Positions 1-9,333 are shown, counted from the first letter of the stretch. The stretch: 21,827 nucleotides of DNA from CAG-826 sp964546565 (GCA_964546565.1 CAZJKC010000025.1:1-21827); one strand, 5' to 3'. Numbers and translations: made by a program. Notes: generated from the letters alone by a model not told the origin.

Positions 1-2
1 GC

Positions 3-35
3 AAAAAAAAGACTAGGTAAGGAATGATACCTAGT
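3..35 (-). terminator. Rho-independent terminator, leftward
   Basis: An 8-bp perfect inverted repeat (12-19 with 28-35, arm ACTAGGTA) has an 8-base loop. Read leftward it is followed by C and a run of eight T. It would end the 164-aa gene's transcript, or the short transcript predicted to start near position 54. The stem has few G:C pairs, so efficiency is uncertain. Confidence 0.65.
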
Positions 36-60
36 TCGCTTTGCCATGTTGGCTACTTAT

Positions 61-88
61 ATTATATTCAATTCAAATCAAAAGTAAA
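61..88 (-). promoter_or_regulatory. Possible leftward promoter
   Basis: The minus strand reads TTTACT, 16 bases, then a perfect TATAAT (-10 at 61-66, -35 at 83-88). Transcription would start near 54, leaving only about 50 bases before the terminator at 3-35. A -10-like hexamer by chance is common in A+T-rich intergenic DNA, so this rests on modest evidence. Confidence 0.35.
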
Positions 89-153
89 CAAAAAAACAGC
101 AAAACACCACGTATTTATTGATACTTTACTGTCAATTATTTCTACTATTGTCC

Positions 154-648
154 TTAAGCTTTGTTCGATTTTTTAACCCACTCTACATAGTTTTTGATAA
201 CTTTATCCAAAGTCATTAATCCCATTCCCATTTGTAATGATGAATTAATTAATTGAACATCTTCATTAATTATCATGCCAGGAAGTTCATTTTCTACATA
301 ACCTGGTTCAATTTTTATTTCACGATATTCCGGTAAAACAGTTTTTTTATAAGCATCCATATAAAAATCCATATAAGATAAATTAATACCCTCAATCGAT
401 GAATATATAGCAGACATGATTTGTCCCCATGCTCGCATACTAGCTCTTAAACATGTTCCATCAGAAAAAACGGGGACTCCTGTTGATGAATTTTGATGGT
501 CTTTTCCACTAATAGAATATCCATGCTTTACAACTTCATCTCCAATAAGTTGGACAACTTTTTTTATTTCTTGTCCTGACCCTGACATATTTCGTGATGG
601 AAAATCACACTCAAAGTTTGTCCATCCGACAATTTTTAATTCGTTCAT
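154..648 (-). CDS. Unrecognised 164-aa protein
   Basis: I do not recognise this family. The 164 residues look soluble and globular: there is no signal peptide, no membrane segment and no cysteine pair suggesting metal binding (two Cys, at about 14 and 66). The N-terminal half is rich in Gly/Ser/Asp, and the C-terminal third (about 128-164) looks helical. The ATG at 648 is preceded by AAAGGGAA at suitable distance. The gene lies downstream of rpoC on the same strand, but a strong terminator at 726-772 separates them and it has its own candidate promoter at 688-696. In Bacillus the str operon (rpsL, rpsG, fusA, tuf) lies nearby after rpoC; here this gene sits there instead. Length, start signal and flanking signals support a real gene; the function is unknown. 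Confidence 0.8.
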   Translation of the reverse strand: MNELKIVGWTNFECDFPSRNMSGSGQEIKKVVQLIGDEVVKHGYSISGKDHQNSSTGVPVFSDGTCLRASMRAWGQIMSAIYSSIEGINLSYMDFYMDAYKKTVLPEYREIKIEPGYVENELPGMIINEDVQLINSSLQMGMGLMTLDKVIKNYVEWVKKSNKA

Positions 649-687
649 AAAGTTTATTCCCTTTCTATTTTTTTAAATTACGTGTTA

Positions 688-696
688 ATTGTAGCA
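688..696 (-). promoter_or_regulatory. Extended -10 promoter candidate for the 164-aa gene
   Basis: The minus strand reads TGC directly followed by TACAAT (-10 at 688-693), an extended -10 element. No good -35 hexamer is seen 17 bases upstream. The element lies between the rpoC terminator and the ATG at 648, about 40 bases from the start codon. Confidence 0.4.
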
Positions 697-725
697 TTTA
701 AACTTAACTTATTCTATATATTAAA

Positions 726-772
726 TAAAAAAGATAAGTTATGTAATGATTAACACTAATCATAACTTATCT
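726..772 (-). terminator. Terminator of the rplK-rpoC operon
   Basis: A 12-bp perfect inverted repeat (732-743 with 761-772, arm AGATAAGTTATG on the minus strand) encloses a second small inverted repeat, ATGATTA/TAATCAT. On the minus strand it is followed by TTTTTTATTT. It lies 18 bases beyond the rpoC stop codon, so it should end the long operon. Confidence 0.85.
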
Positions 773-789
773 AATTTTGTTTAAAAAAC

Positions 790-3700
790 TTAATTATCTA
801 AATATTGTTTCTTGACTTTTTCCATCGTCTCAACAACATCGAAGGAATCAATAACTTCATCCTCTTCTTCTTCGCTACGAAGTCCTGTTCCAGCCGGAAT
901 TAGTCGTCCTGTAATGACATTTTCTTTTAAGCCATGGAGACGATCAATCTTTCCTTTAATAGCGGCATCCGTTAAGATGTGCGTTGTTTGTTGGAAAGAA
1001 GCAGCGGATAAGAATGACTCTGTTTCAAGTGCGGCCTTCGTAATTCCAAGAACCAATGGACGAGCAACAGCAGGGCGTTTACCTTCCACTAATGCTTTCT
1101 CATTTTGAGTAGTAAATTCCACCATATCAACACGAGTGCCCGGTAACATTTCCGTATCTCCACCTTCAACGATAACTAATTTCCGTAACATTTGACGTAC
1201 AATAACTTCAATATGCTTATCAGAAATAGCAATACCTTGTGAACGATAGACTTTTTGAACTTCTTTTAAAATATACTTTTGAACCGCAGTAACATCAGCA
1301 ACTTCAAGAAGTTTCTTCGGTGAAATAGTACCTTCGGTAATCTTTTCGCCATTTTTAATTTGTTGTCCTAATTTAACTCTTAAACGAGCTCCAAAATTAG
1401 TTGTATATGTCTTATCTTCTAATTCATTACGAACACGAACGGTATAACGTCCACTACTTTCCGAAATATCGACGACTTCACCACAAATTTCAGAAATAAG
1501 AGCTTCACCTTTCGGATTACGTGCTTCAAATAATTCTTGAACACGAGGAAGACCCATAGTAATATCGCCACCGGCAACACCACCAGTATGGAATGTTCTC
1601 ATGGTTAACTGAGTACCTGGTTCCCCAATGGATTGAGCCGCCATAACACCAACCGCTTCACCAATGGATACTTCTTTACCAGTTGCCAAATTACGACCAT
1701 AACAGTGCTTACAGACACCATCTTTCGTTTCACAGCCAAATAATGAACGAATTTCCACATGAGTAATACCAGCATCGACAATTTTCTTCGCATCTTCTTC
1801 ACCCATCAATGTATTACCTGGAACAATAACTTCACCAGTTTCCGGATGAATAATATCGCGAATAGAATAACGGCCAATTAAACGATCTTCTAATGGTACA
1901 ATAATAGCGTCTTGCGATGTGTCACGAATTTCCGAAACCACAAATCCATGGTCAGTATGACAATCTTCTTCACGAACAATAACGTCTTGAGAAATATCAA
2001 CTAAACGACGTGTTAAATATCCAGAGTCCGCTGTTTTTAAAGCGGTATCAGCTCCACCTTTACGAGCACCATGGGTAGCAATAAAGAATTCGCTAACGGT
2101 CATACCTTCACGGAAGCATGATTTAATAGGTAATTCAATTGATTCACCTGATGGCTTGGACATTAATCCACGCATACCAACTAATTGTAAGAAGTTGGAA
2201 GTATTACCACGAGCACCAGAGGCACTCATCATAAAGATTGGGTTACGTGATTCTTTGGCCATTTTATCTTTTAAAAGTTTCTCAACTTTCTTTAAAACAC
2301 CAGTATCACGATCGCCCCAAACTGCGACCACTTGTTGATATCTTTCTTTATCAGTTAATAAGCCTTTTACATAAAGTTTTTGGATAGCGTCAACTTGACG
2401 ATCACCTTCCGCAATCAATTCTTCTTTGCCTTCAATAATATTAATATCAGCAATAGAAACGGTAATACCAGCAACGGTTGAATAAGTAAATCCTTGATCT
2501 TTCATTTTATCAAGAACAACACTCGTTTTGGTGGTACCATAACGACGGAATGTTTCATTAATAATAGCCCCTAATTGTTTTTTTCCAAATGGTTCACGAA
2601 CTGGTAATGAAGCAATATATGCTTTAATATCCGTGCCTTTTGGAACAAAGAATTCGTCCAAGTCATTTAAAAGATTTTTCTTACAAACATCATTTAAATA
2701 AGGGAAATCACTTGGATAAATTTCGTTAAATATAATCTTACCAACAGTGGTAATTAAATAACTATTCTTCATTTGTTCGCTAAATCCTGCTTTACTTAAG
2801 ACCGAACCAGGAATAGCAATACGATTATGAAGATGTATTTGCTTCGTTTGATAAGCTAAAAGTACTTCATTTTTATTACGGAATACTTTGCCTTCACTAG
2901 CTGCATATAATTCGAATTTTTCAGCTTCTTCAATATCGTTACGCTTACGGCATTCTTCAGCTTTAGTTAAGAAATCTTCTTTAGTAGATTCTAAAGTCAA
3001 ATAATAGTTACCGAGAACCATGTCTTGTGATGGTGTAACAATTGGTTTACCATCTTTAGGACCTAAGATATTGTTCGAAGCCAACATCAAATGCAACGCC
3101 TCTTCTTGAGCCGCTTTTGATAAAGGAACGTGAACAGCCATTTGGTCGCCATCGAAGTCAGCATTAAATCCGGTACACACTAAGGGGTGTAAACGAATCG
3201 CCCTACCATCAACAAGTTTTGGTTGGAATGCTTGAATACCTAAACGGTGTAATGTTGGAGCACGATTTAATAATACTGGATGCTGTCCAATAATTTCTTC
3301 AACAATATCAAATACGGACTCTTCATAACGATCAATAATCTTATCGGCTTGTTTATGAGCGGTAGCAAATCCACGCTTAATTAATAAAGAAGCGATATAA
3401 GGACGAAGTAATTGGATAGCCATTTCTCGTGGTAATCCACATTGATACATTTTCAAATCAGGTCCAACAGCAATAACGGAACGACCAGAATAGTCAACAC
3501 GTTTACCTAAAAGATTTTGACGGAAACGTCCTTGTTTACCTTTTAATGCACTCGACAATGATTTTAATGGTCGACCACCAGCACCTTGTACTGGTTTATT
3601 ACGACGACCATTATCAATTAAAGCATCAACCGCTTCTTGAAGCATACGTTTTTCGTTCATCAAAATAACAGAAGGTGCATTCATATCGATAAGTTTTTTC

Positions 3701-4644
3701 AAACGAGTGTTACGAGTGATAACACGACGATATAAATCATTTAAATCAGCTGTAGCAAAACGACCACCATCAAGAGGTAACATTGGTCGTAAATCAGGTG
3801 GAATAACAGGAATAACATCTAAGACCATCCATTCTGGTTTATTATTGCTTGAGCGGAAGGCTTCAACAGCTTCTAAACGTTTAATTAATTTGATACGTTT
3901 TTGATTTTTAGAACCTTGAATTTCTTTGAGTTCGGCTTGAATTTTGGCTAATTCGGCATCTAAATCCACTTCACGTAATAAACGTTTAATAGCTTCCGCA
4001 CCTTCACCAAATTCAGCTCCCGTATATTTTGAAATAAAAGCCGCAATTGTTTGGAAATCAAAAGTTTCATTTTGTTTTTCCATTTTTGCAATTAATTCCT
4101 CGCTACGAGAATAATCATAGGAATTAGGATCAATTTGTGGTTGGAATTCCTTAATAGCCGCAATAAACTCCGGACGGGCTGTCTTTTCATCTAAAAATCC
4201 GCGATATGTTAAAACACTTGAAGTACCAGGATTTAGACAAATATGAGCAGCAAAATAAACAACATCTTCAAGATTTTTTGGTGATACATCAAGAATTAAT
4301 CCCATACGGGAAGGAATTCCTTTGAGATACCAAATATGGGTACATGGGGAAGCGAGCTCAATATGGCCCATTCTTTCCCGACGTACTTCTTTAGAAATAA
4401 CCTCAACACCACACTTTTCACATGTAATGCCTTGGAAACGAATTTTTTTGTATTTACCACAATGGCATTCATAATCTTTTGCTGGTCCAAATATTTTTTC
4501 ACAGCAGAGACCGCCCATTTCTGGTTTTTGTGAACGATAGTTAATGGTTTCTGGCTTTTTAACTTCACCATGAGACCATGCACGAATTTGTTCGGGAGAG
4601 GCTAATCCAACTTGAATAGCCGCTAATCGTTTAACATCAAACAT
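790..4644 (-). CDS. rpoC: DNA-directed RNA polymerase subunit beta'
   Basis: This is the clamp and catalytic subunit of RNA polymerase; with beta it forms the active site for RNA synthesis. It has 1284 residues, about 85 more than B. subtilis beta'. The N-terminal zinc site has cysteines 60, 62, 75 and 78. The catalytic magnesium loop NADFDGD is at 494-500, with Asp496, 498 and 500 all present. The second zinc site is Cys895, 971, 978 and 981. The trigger-loop region (motif MAAQSIGEPGTQLTMRTFH) is intact. The ATG at 4644 follows a GGAGG-type ribosome binding site. The gene starts 15 bases after rpoB stops, so the two are co-transcribed and probably translated in proportion. No frameshift or large lineage-specific insertion is obvious, although the acidic C-terminal tail (Glu/Asp-rich, about 1258-1270) is distinctive. 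Confidence 0.99.
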   Translation of the reverse strand: MFDVKRLAAIQVGLASPEQIRAWSHGEVKKPETINYRSQKPEMGGLCCEKIFGPAKDYECHCGKYKKIRFQGITCEKCGVEVISKEVRRERMGHIELASPCTHIWYLKGIPSRMGLILDVSPKNLEDVVYFAAHICLNPGTSSVLTYRGFLDEKTARPEFIAAIKEFQPQIDPNSYDYSRSEELIAKMEKQNETFDFQTIAAFISKYTGAEFGEGAEAIKRLLREVDLDAELAKIQAELKEIQGSKNQKRIKLIKRLEAVEAFRSSNNKPEWMVLDVIPVIPPDLRPMLPLDGGRFATADLNDLYRRVITRNTRLKKLIDMNAPSVILMNEKRMLQEAVDALIDNGRRNKPVQGAGGRPLKSLSSALKGKQGRFRQNLLGKRVDYSGRSVIAVGPDLKMYQCGLPREMAIQLLRPYIASLLIKRGFATAHKQADKIIDRYEESVFDIVEEIIGQHPVLLNRAPTLHRLGIQAFQPKLVDGRAIRLHPLVCTGFNADFDGDQMAVHVPLSKAAQEEALHLMLASNNILGPKDGKPIVTPSQDMVLGNYYLTLESTKEDFLTKAEECRKRNDIEEAEKFELYAASEGKVFRNKNEVLLAYQTKQIHLHNRIAIPGSVLSKAGFSEQMKNSYLITTVGKIIFNEIYPSDFPYLNDVCKKNLLNDLDEFFVPKGTDIKAYIASLPVREPFGKKQLGAIINETFRRYGTTKTSVVLDKMKDQGFTYSTVAGITVSIADINIIEGKEELIAEGDRQVDAIQKLYVKGLLTDKERYQQVVAVWGDRDTGVLKKVEKLLKDKMAKESRNPIFMMSASGARGNTSNFLQLVGMRGLMSKPSGESIELPIKSCFREGMTVSEFFIATHGARKGGADTALKTADSGYLTRRLVDISQDVIVREEDCHTDHGFVVSEIRDTSQDAIIVPLEDRLIGRYSIRDIIHPETGEVIVPGNTLMGEEDAKKIVDAGITHVEIRSLFGCETKDGVCKHCYGRNLATGKEVSIGEAVGVMAAQSIGEPGTQLTMRTFHTGGVAGGDITMGLPRVQELFEARNPKGEALISEICGEVVDISESSGRYTVRVRNELEDKTYTTNFGARLRVKLGQQIKNGEKITEGTISPKKLLEVADVTAVQKYILKEVQKVYRSQGIAISDKHIEVIVRQMLRKLVIVEGGDTEMLPGTRVDMVEFTTQNEKALVEGKRPAVARPLVLGITKAALETESFLSAASFQQTTHILTDAAIKGKIDRLHGLKENVITGRLIPAGTGLRSEEEEDEVIDSFDVVETMEKVKKQYLDN

Positions 4645-4659
4645 ATTTCAAACTCCCTC

Positions 4660-7600
4660 CTATTCATCTAAATTATCATCTTTGATATCGTCAACAATTT
4701 GAATATCTTCAACGGCGTCATCAACGATATATTCGCTTGTCATATCACGAATAGAAGATGATATCTTTCTTTCTTCAGCTTCATTTTGTTTCGAAATAGC
4801 TGTTACATCAATCTCTTGTCCTTCTTGGTCTAAAAGACGAACGTCGATAGCGAGACCTTGTAATTCTTTTTGTAATACTAAGAAAGCTTCTGGAATACCT
4901 GATTTTGGAATTCTATGTTGCTTAATAATAGCTTCGTATGTCTTTTTACGACCGACACGGTCATCGGATTTAATAGTTAAGATTTCTTGGAGAATGTGCG
5001 CTGCACCATATGCTTCAAGAGCCCAAACTTCCATTTCACCGAATCGCTGTCCACCATTTTGAGCTTTACCACCCAATGGTTGTTGTGTTACTAATGAATA
5101 TGGTCCTGTGGAACGAGCATGTAATTTATCATCGACCATGTGAACGAGTTTAATCATGTACATAACACCAACAGAGATACGCTCATCGAAACGATCACCA
5201 GTGCGGCCATCATATAAAACGGTTTTACCATCTTTTTCCATACCAGCTTTTTCCATTAAGCCAAATATTTCTTCATTGGTCATGCCATCAAAAACCGGTG
5301 TGGCAATTTTCATGCCTAATTTTTTACAGGCCATACCTAAATGTATTTCGAGAATTTGTCCAATGTTCATACGAGAAGGAACACCTAAGGGATTTAACAT
5401 AATATCGATTGGGGTACCATCAGGTAAGAATGGCATATCTTCGACAGGTAAAATACGGGAAATAACACCTTTATTACCATGTCGACCAGACATCTTATCA
5501 CCTTCGGATATTTTTCGTTTTTGAACAATATAGACACGGACGACCTCATTTACTCCTGGAGCAAGTTCATCGCCTTTTTTACGTGAGAACGTTTTAACAT
5601 CAAGGACAATACCCGCACCACCATGAGGAACACGGAGAGAAGAATCTTTACCATCTTTGGTTTTTTCAGAGAAAATAGCCATTAATAATTTTTCTTCTGG
5701 TGTTGGTTCTGTTTGTCCTTTAGGCGTTACTTTACCAACTAAAATATCGCCTTCTTTAACTTCGGCACCAGGAATAATGATACCGCGTTCATCTAAGAAT
5801 GATTTAGCATCCTCATTAATATTAGGTACATCACGAGTGATTTCTTCAGCACCCAACTTTGTATCACGACACTCTAAAACATATTCTTCAATATGAATAG
5901 TAGTATAAACATCATCTTTAACAAGTCTTTCGGACATAATAACAGCATCTTCATAGTTATAACCATTCCAAGTCATGAAAGCAATAGTGACATTTTGTCC
6001 TAAGGCTAAATCACCATTTTCCATTGCTGGACCATCGGCAATAATGTCATGAGCTTTAACTTGTTGACCAACTTTGACAATTGGTGTTTGGTTCATACAT
6101 GTGCCTTGATTGCTACGTCCAAATTTTTGTAAACGATATTCATGATCTTTTTTACCATCATTAATAACAATGCGACGGGAGTCAACATATGTTACAAAAC
6201 CATCTACTTTAGAAACAACGGCACTGCCCGAATCACGAGCAATAACATGTTCCATACCTGTTCCAACAAAAGGAGCATGTGGTTTTAATAATGGTAATGC
6301 TTGACGTTGCATGTTCGCACCCATTAATGCCCGTGTAGTATCATCATTCTCAAGGAATGGAATACATGCCGAAGCAATGGAAACGATTTGCTTTGGAGAT
6401 ACGTCAATATAATCAATCTGATCTTTTTCAGCAATAACGTTATCACCATTAAAACGGGAAATAACTTTCGAATCAAGAATACTCCCATCATCGCCTAATC
6501 GCACGTTCGCTTGTGCAATGATGTGTCCTCTTTCATCATCGGCAGATAAATATACAGCATCATCTAAAACATGACCTGTTTCTTTATCAATAATTCGATA
6601 TGGAGTCTCAATAAATCCATAAGAATTAACTTTAGCATAAGACGCTAAATTATTAATCAAACCAATGTTTTGACCTTCTGGTGTCTCAATAGGACAAATA
6701 CGTCCATAATGAGAATAGTGAACGTCACGAACATCGAATGACGCACGATCACGAGTTAAACCACCAGGACCTAAAGCCGATAAACGACGTTTATTGGTTA
6801 ATTCCGCAAGCGGATTGGTTTGGTCCATAAATTGTGATAATTGTGATGTGGCAAAGAATTCTTTAATAGCGGCTGTTAATGGACGAATGTTAATAAGTGA
6901 TTGTGGCGTAACATTTTCCACATCCGAAATAGACATTTTCTCTTTAACAGCTTTGGCCATTTTAGAAAGTCCAATACGGAATTGATTTTCAATTAATTCA
7001 CCGACACAACGCACACGACGATTGCCTAAATGGTCAATATCATCAGTGCTTCCAAAGCCATCCATGACATTCATAAAATATGAAAAGATAGCATAAATAT
7101 CAGGAATGGTGACACATGCATCGGTAATGGTTAAATCAGTACCAACAATTGGTGAAATAATGCTCTTATTTTCATCAGCATAAACTCTAATAAAATTAAC
7201 TTTATTATGAGCACTATCTAAACGAGTGTTGACAGAAACTTCACGAACGTGAGCTCCTTTTTCAAAGAATTCTTGTTCTTTTAATTCTTCAACCATTTCT
7301 TTAGTTAATAATGTTCCTTCCGGATAAATAATTTCTCCGTCGGCAGAAACTAAATGTTCTGCTAAAACACGATTTACTAAGCGATTGTAAATTCCAAGTT
7401 TTTCATTATATTTATAGCGGCCTGCTTTCCCTAAGTCGTAGCGTTTATGATCAAAGAACTTTTGATATAAATAATTGACAACGCCTTCCTCAGTCACAGG
7501 TTCACCCGGTTTTAATTTACGGAAAATTTCACTTAATGCTTTTTGCGCAGTATTAATTTCCGCATCCTTTTCAAGAGTACCGCTTAAATTATCGCGAACA

Positions 7601-8235
7601 CCAAATAATTCTTCAATCTCCGCGTTATTTTCTAATCCTAATGCTTTTAATAAAATAGTGGCATTCATTTTTCTTTGACGATCAATTCTAACTGATAAAA
7701 CATCTTTTTGATCAGATTCAAATTGAAGCCATGTACCACGTGAAGGAATTAAATCTCCTTCATATAAATATTTTCCAGATTTATCTAAAGTTTTTGATAG
7801 ATAAGCCCCTGGAGAACGAACTAATTGTGAAACAATAACACGTTCCGCACCATTGATAATGAATGTTCCACTTTCAGTCATTAATGGGAAATCGCCCATA
7901 AAGACTTCTGATTCTTTAATGATTCCTGAATCCTTAAAACATAGACGTAAAGTCACCCGAAGTGGTGCGCTATAAGTCATATCACGTTCCTTGCATTCTA
8001 AATAATCAAATTTTGGTTCATCAAAATGGCAATCCACAAATTCAATTTGTAGATTTTCGGTATAGTTAGAAATTGGAAAAACATCTTGTAAAACAGCTTT
8101 TATTCCTTTATCAATAAACCAACGAAAAGATTCAGTTTGAATTTCCACTAAATTTGGTAGCGGTAATGTTCCACTGATTTTTGAATAATCGATACGGTCA
8201 TTGTTGAGATACTTTATTGTATTATTTTTACCCAT
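4660..8235 (-). CDS. rpoB: DNA-directed RNA polymerase subunit beta
   Basis: This catalytic subunit of RNA polymerase has 1191 residues, close to B. subtilis. I place the start at ATG 8235 (first residues MGKNNTIKY) because AGAGAGGTG lies 9 bases before it; the in-frame ATGs further upstream run into the preceding methyltransferase gene and lack such a site. The rifampicin pocket is recognisable (SQLSQFMDQTNPLAEL, then KRRLSALGPGG). At the position of E. coli His526 the residue is Asn481 (codon 6793-6795), while the residues matching Asp516 and Ser531 are unchanged. The C-terminal region with GGKAQNGGQRFGEMEVWAL is intact, followed by an acidic tail of about 60 residues. It is co-transcribed with the upstream methyltransferase (20-base gap) and with rpoC. 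Confidence 0.99.
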   Translation of the reverse strand: MGKNNTIKYLNNDRIDYSKISGTLPLPNLVEIQTESFRWFIDKGIKAVLQDVFPISNYTENLQIEFVDCHFDEPKFDYLECKERDMTYSAPLRVTLRLCFKDSGIIKESEVFMGDFPLMTESGTFIINGAERVIVSQLVRSPGAYLSKTLDKSGKYLYEGDLIPSRGTWLQFESDQKDVLSVRIDRQRKMNATILLKALGLENNAEIEELFGVRDNLSGTLEKDAEINTAQKALSEIFRKLKPGEPVTEEGVVNYLYQKFFDHKRYDLGKAGRYKYNEKLGIYNRLVNRVLAEHLVSADGEIIYPEGTLLTKEMVEELKEQEFFEKGAHVREVSVNTRLDSAHNKVNFIRVYADENKSIISPIVGTDLTITDACVTIPDIYAIFSYFMNVMDGFGSTDDIDHLGNRRVRCVGELIENQFRIGLSKMAKAVKEKMSISDVENVTPQSLINIRPLTAAIKEFFATSQLSQFMDQTNPLAELTNKRRLSALGPGGLTRDRASFDVRDVHYSHYGRICPIETPEGQNIGLINNLASYAKVNSYGFIETPYRIIDKETGHVLDDAVYLSADDERGHIIAQANVRLGDDGSILDSKVISRFNGDNVIAEKDQIDYIDVSPKQIVSIASACIPFLENDDTTRALMGANMQRQALPLLKPHAPFVGTGMEHVIARDSGSAVVSKVDGFVTYVDSRRIVINDGKKDHEYRLQKFGRSNQGTCMNQTPIVKVGQQVKAHDIIADGPAMENGDLALGQNVTIAFMTWNGYNYEDAVIMSERLVKDDVYTTIHIEEYVLECRDTKLGAEEITRDVPNINEDAKSFLDERGIIIPGAEVKEGDILVGKVTPKGQTEPTPEEKLLMAIFSEKTKDGKDSSLRVPHGGAGIVLDVKTFSRKKGDELAPGVNEVVRVYIVQKRKISEGDKMSGRHGNKGVISRILPVEDMPFLPDGTPIDIMLNPLGVPSRMNIGQILEIHLGMACKKLGMKIATPVFDGMTNEEIFGLMEKAGMEKDGKTVLYDGRTGDRFDERISVGVMYMIKLVHMVDDKLHARSTGPYSLVTQQPLGGKAQNGGQRFGEMEVWALEAYGAAHILQEILTIKSDDRVGRKKTYEAIIKQHRIPKSGIPEAFLVLQKELQGLAIDVRLLDQEGQEIDVTAISKQNEAEERKISSSIRDMTSEYIVDDAVEDIQIVDDIKDDNLDE

Positions 8236-8255
8236 GAATTTTTGCACCTCTCTAA

Positions 8256-8864
8256 TCATAGTTTTTGTTGTTCTTTTTTCGCCACGTAAATGTAATACCC
8301 TTTTTCCTTTTTTAATAAAGAGCAATTGCCAAAAACACTTTTAATATATTTTTCAGCAGAATGAGCACCATGTGATTTACGGATGACGATAAAAAGAGAA
8401 CCGTCATCATACAAATGTTCATAAGCCCCTTTAAACATTTCGTATATAACTGCTTTACCAGCACGAATGGGGGGATTAATAACAATTGAATGGAAAAAAT
8501 CATTTATATTTTCGTAAATGTTACTTAATATACATGTAACATTTTCGAGGTGGAGCCTTTTAGCGTTCATCTGTGCTAAAGCGATGGCTCGTTCGTTTAT
8601 ATCAACAAGCACAAATGATGAAGATGAATGGAAATAGGCTAATGTCAATCCTAAAGCACCATAGCCACATCCCAAGTCAAGGATCTTTCCAGAAAGTGGA
8701 TGAGTTAATAAAACTTTTAAAAAAGCTTTCGTTCCTTCATCCACTTTATCTTTTGAAAAGACGCCATTATCTGTTTGGAAAGATAATTGTTGCCCACTAA
8801 TATCCAAAGATATCGTTCGTGGTTTTGAAGATAAATCGGGGATATTATCAAAATATTGTGGCAC
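8256..8864 (-). CDS. RsmC-like class I SAM-dependent methyltransferase
   Basis: This is a predicted rRNA-type N-methyltransferase of the RsmC/YbxB group, which uses S-adenosylmethionine to methylate guanine. The SAM-binding motif DLGCGYG is at 63-69, the ribose-binding acid is Asp88 (LVDIN), and the catalytic motif is NPPIRAGK at 130-137. The 202 residues correspond to the single-domain form found in Bacillota. The GTG at 8864 is preferred because GGGAGGG lies 6 bases upstream; a TTG one codon earlier is only 3 bases from it. The place between rplL and rpoB matches ybxB in B. subtilis, which supports orthology. The exact rRNA target is not shown by the sequence. Confidence 0.92.
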   Translation of the reverse strand: MPQYFDNIPDLSSKPRTISLDISGQQLSFQTDNGVFSKDKVDEGTKAFLKVLLTHPLSGKILDLGCGYGALGLTLAYFHSSSSFVLVDINERAIALAQMNAKRLHLENVTCILSNIYENINDFFHSIVINPPIRAGKAVIYEMFKGAYEHLYDDGSLFIVIRKSHGAHSAEKYIKSVFGNCSLLKKEKGYYIYVAKKEQQKL

Positions 8865-8889
8865 CAATAACCCTCCCTTAAATGCGATA

Positions 8890-8915
8890 AAAACCCGCTT
8901 TAAAAAGCAGGTTTT
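8890..8915 (-). terminator. Hairpin between rplL and the methyltransferase: weak terminator or attenuator
   Basis: Arms 8890-8901 and 8904-8915 form a stem of about 11 bp with one G-U pair on the minus strand. The 3' arm ends in TTTT and is followed by T then ATC, so the U-tract is short. It begins about 20 bases after the rplL stop. A partial terminator here would lower methyltransferase/rpoBC expression relative to the L7/L12 genes, as the rplL-rpoB attenuator does in E. coli. That role is inferred. Confidence 0.6.
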
Positions 8916-8935
8916 AAAAATTCAAATAAAGACTA

Positions 8936-9310
8936 TTACTTAATTTCAACTTCGGCGCCAGCAGCGACAAGAGCTTTCTTGTGTTCTTCGGCTTCGACTG
9001 GTGAAATGTGTTCTTTAATGGTTGATGGAGCAGCATCAACTAATTTCTTAGCATCCATTAAGCCAAGTCCTGTAATAGCGACAACAGCCTTAATAACAGC
9101 AACTTTAGCGGTACCAAAGCTCTTTAAGATTAAGCTAACTTCGCTTGGTCCTTTTGCTGTTTCTTCTTCAACTGGTGCAGCAGCAGCAGCGACTGGTGCA
9201 GCGGCGGTAACGCCAAATTCTTCTTCGATAGCCTTCACTAATTCATGAAGTTCAAGAATGCTCATTTCTTTAATGGAAGCAATAATTTCTTCGTTTGTAA
9301 ACTTTGCCAT
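8936..9310 (-). CDS. rplL: 50S ribosomal protein L7/L12
   Basis: This is the stalk protein of the large subunit that recruits and stimulates translation GTPases. It has 124 residues in the usual three parts: an N-terminal dimerisation helix pair (about 1-33), an Ala/Pro-rich hinge (about 34-52) and a C-terminal factor-binding domain. The last contains the conserved stretches KVAVIKAV and ITGLGLMDAKKLVDAAP. The start follows AGGAGGAAC. The gene is 23 bases after rplJ, and the two are normally translated together because L7/L12 dimers bind the L10 C-terminal helix. Confidence 0.98.
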   Translation of the reverse strand: MAKFTNEEIIASIKEMSILELHELVKAIEEEFGVTAAAPVAAAAAPVEEETAKGPSEVSLILKSFGTAKVAVIKAVVAITGLGLMDAKKLVDAAPSTIKEHISPVEAEEHKKALVAAGAEVEIK

Positions 9311-9333
9311 TGTTTGTTCCTCCTATATGACAA

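Noticed and set aside
1..47. Leftward ATG at 45-47 opening a frame through the terminator hairpin (begins Met-Ala-Lys-Arg)
   Set aside because: There is no ribosome binding site and the frame passes through a hairpin and T-run typical of a terminator. The window edge prevents further testing.
4296..4583. 95-codon open frame inside rpoC on the same strand, and several long antisense frames across rpoB, rpoC and rplL
   Set aside because: All lie inside highly conserved genes, have no start signals and give composition without domains. They are frame shadows.
8236..8325. Extending rpoB 30 codons upstream to an ATG at 8325
   Set aside because: That start lies inside the methyltransferase gene and lacks a ribosome binding site. 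The ATG at 8235 has AGAGAGGTG at the right distance and gives the family's N-terminus.
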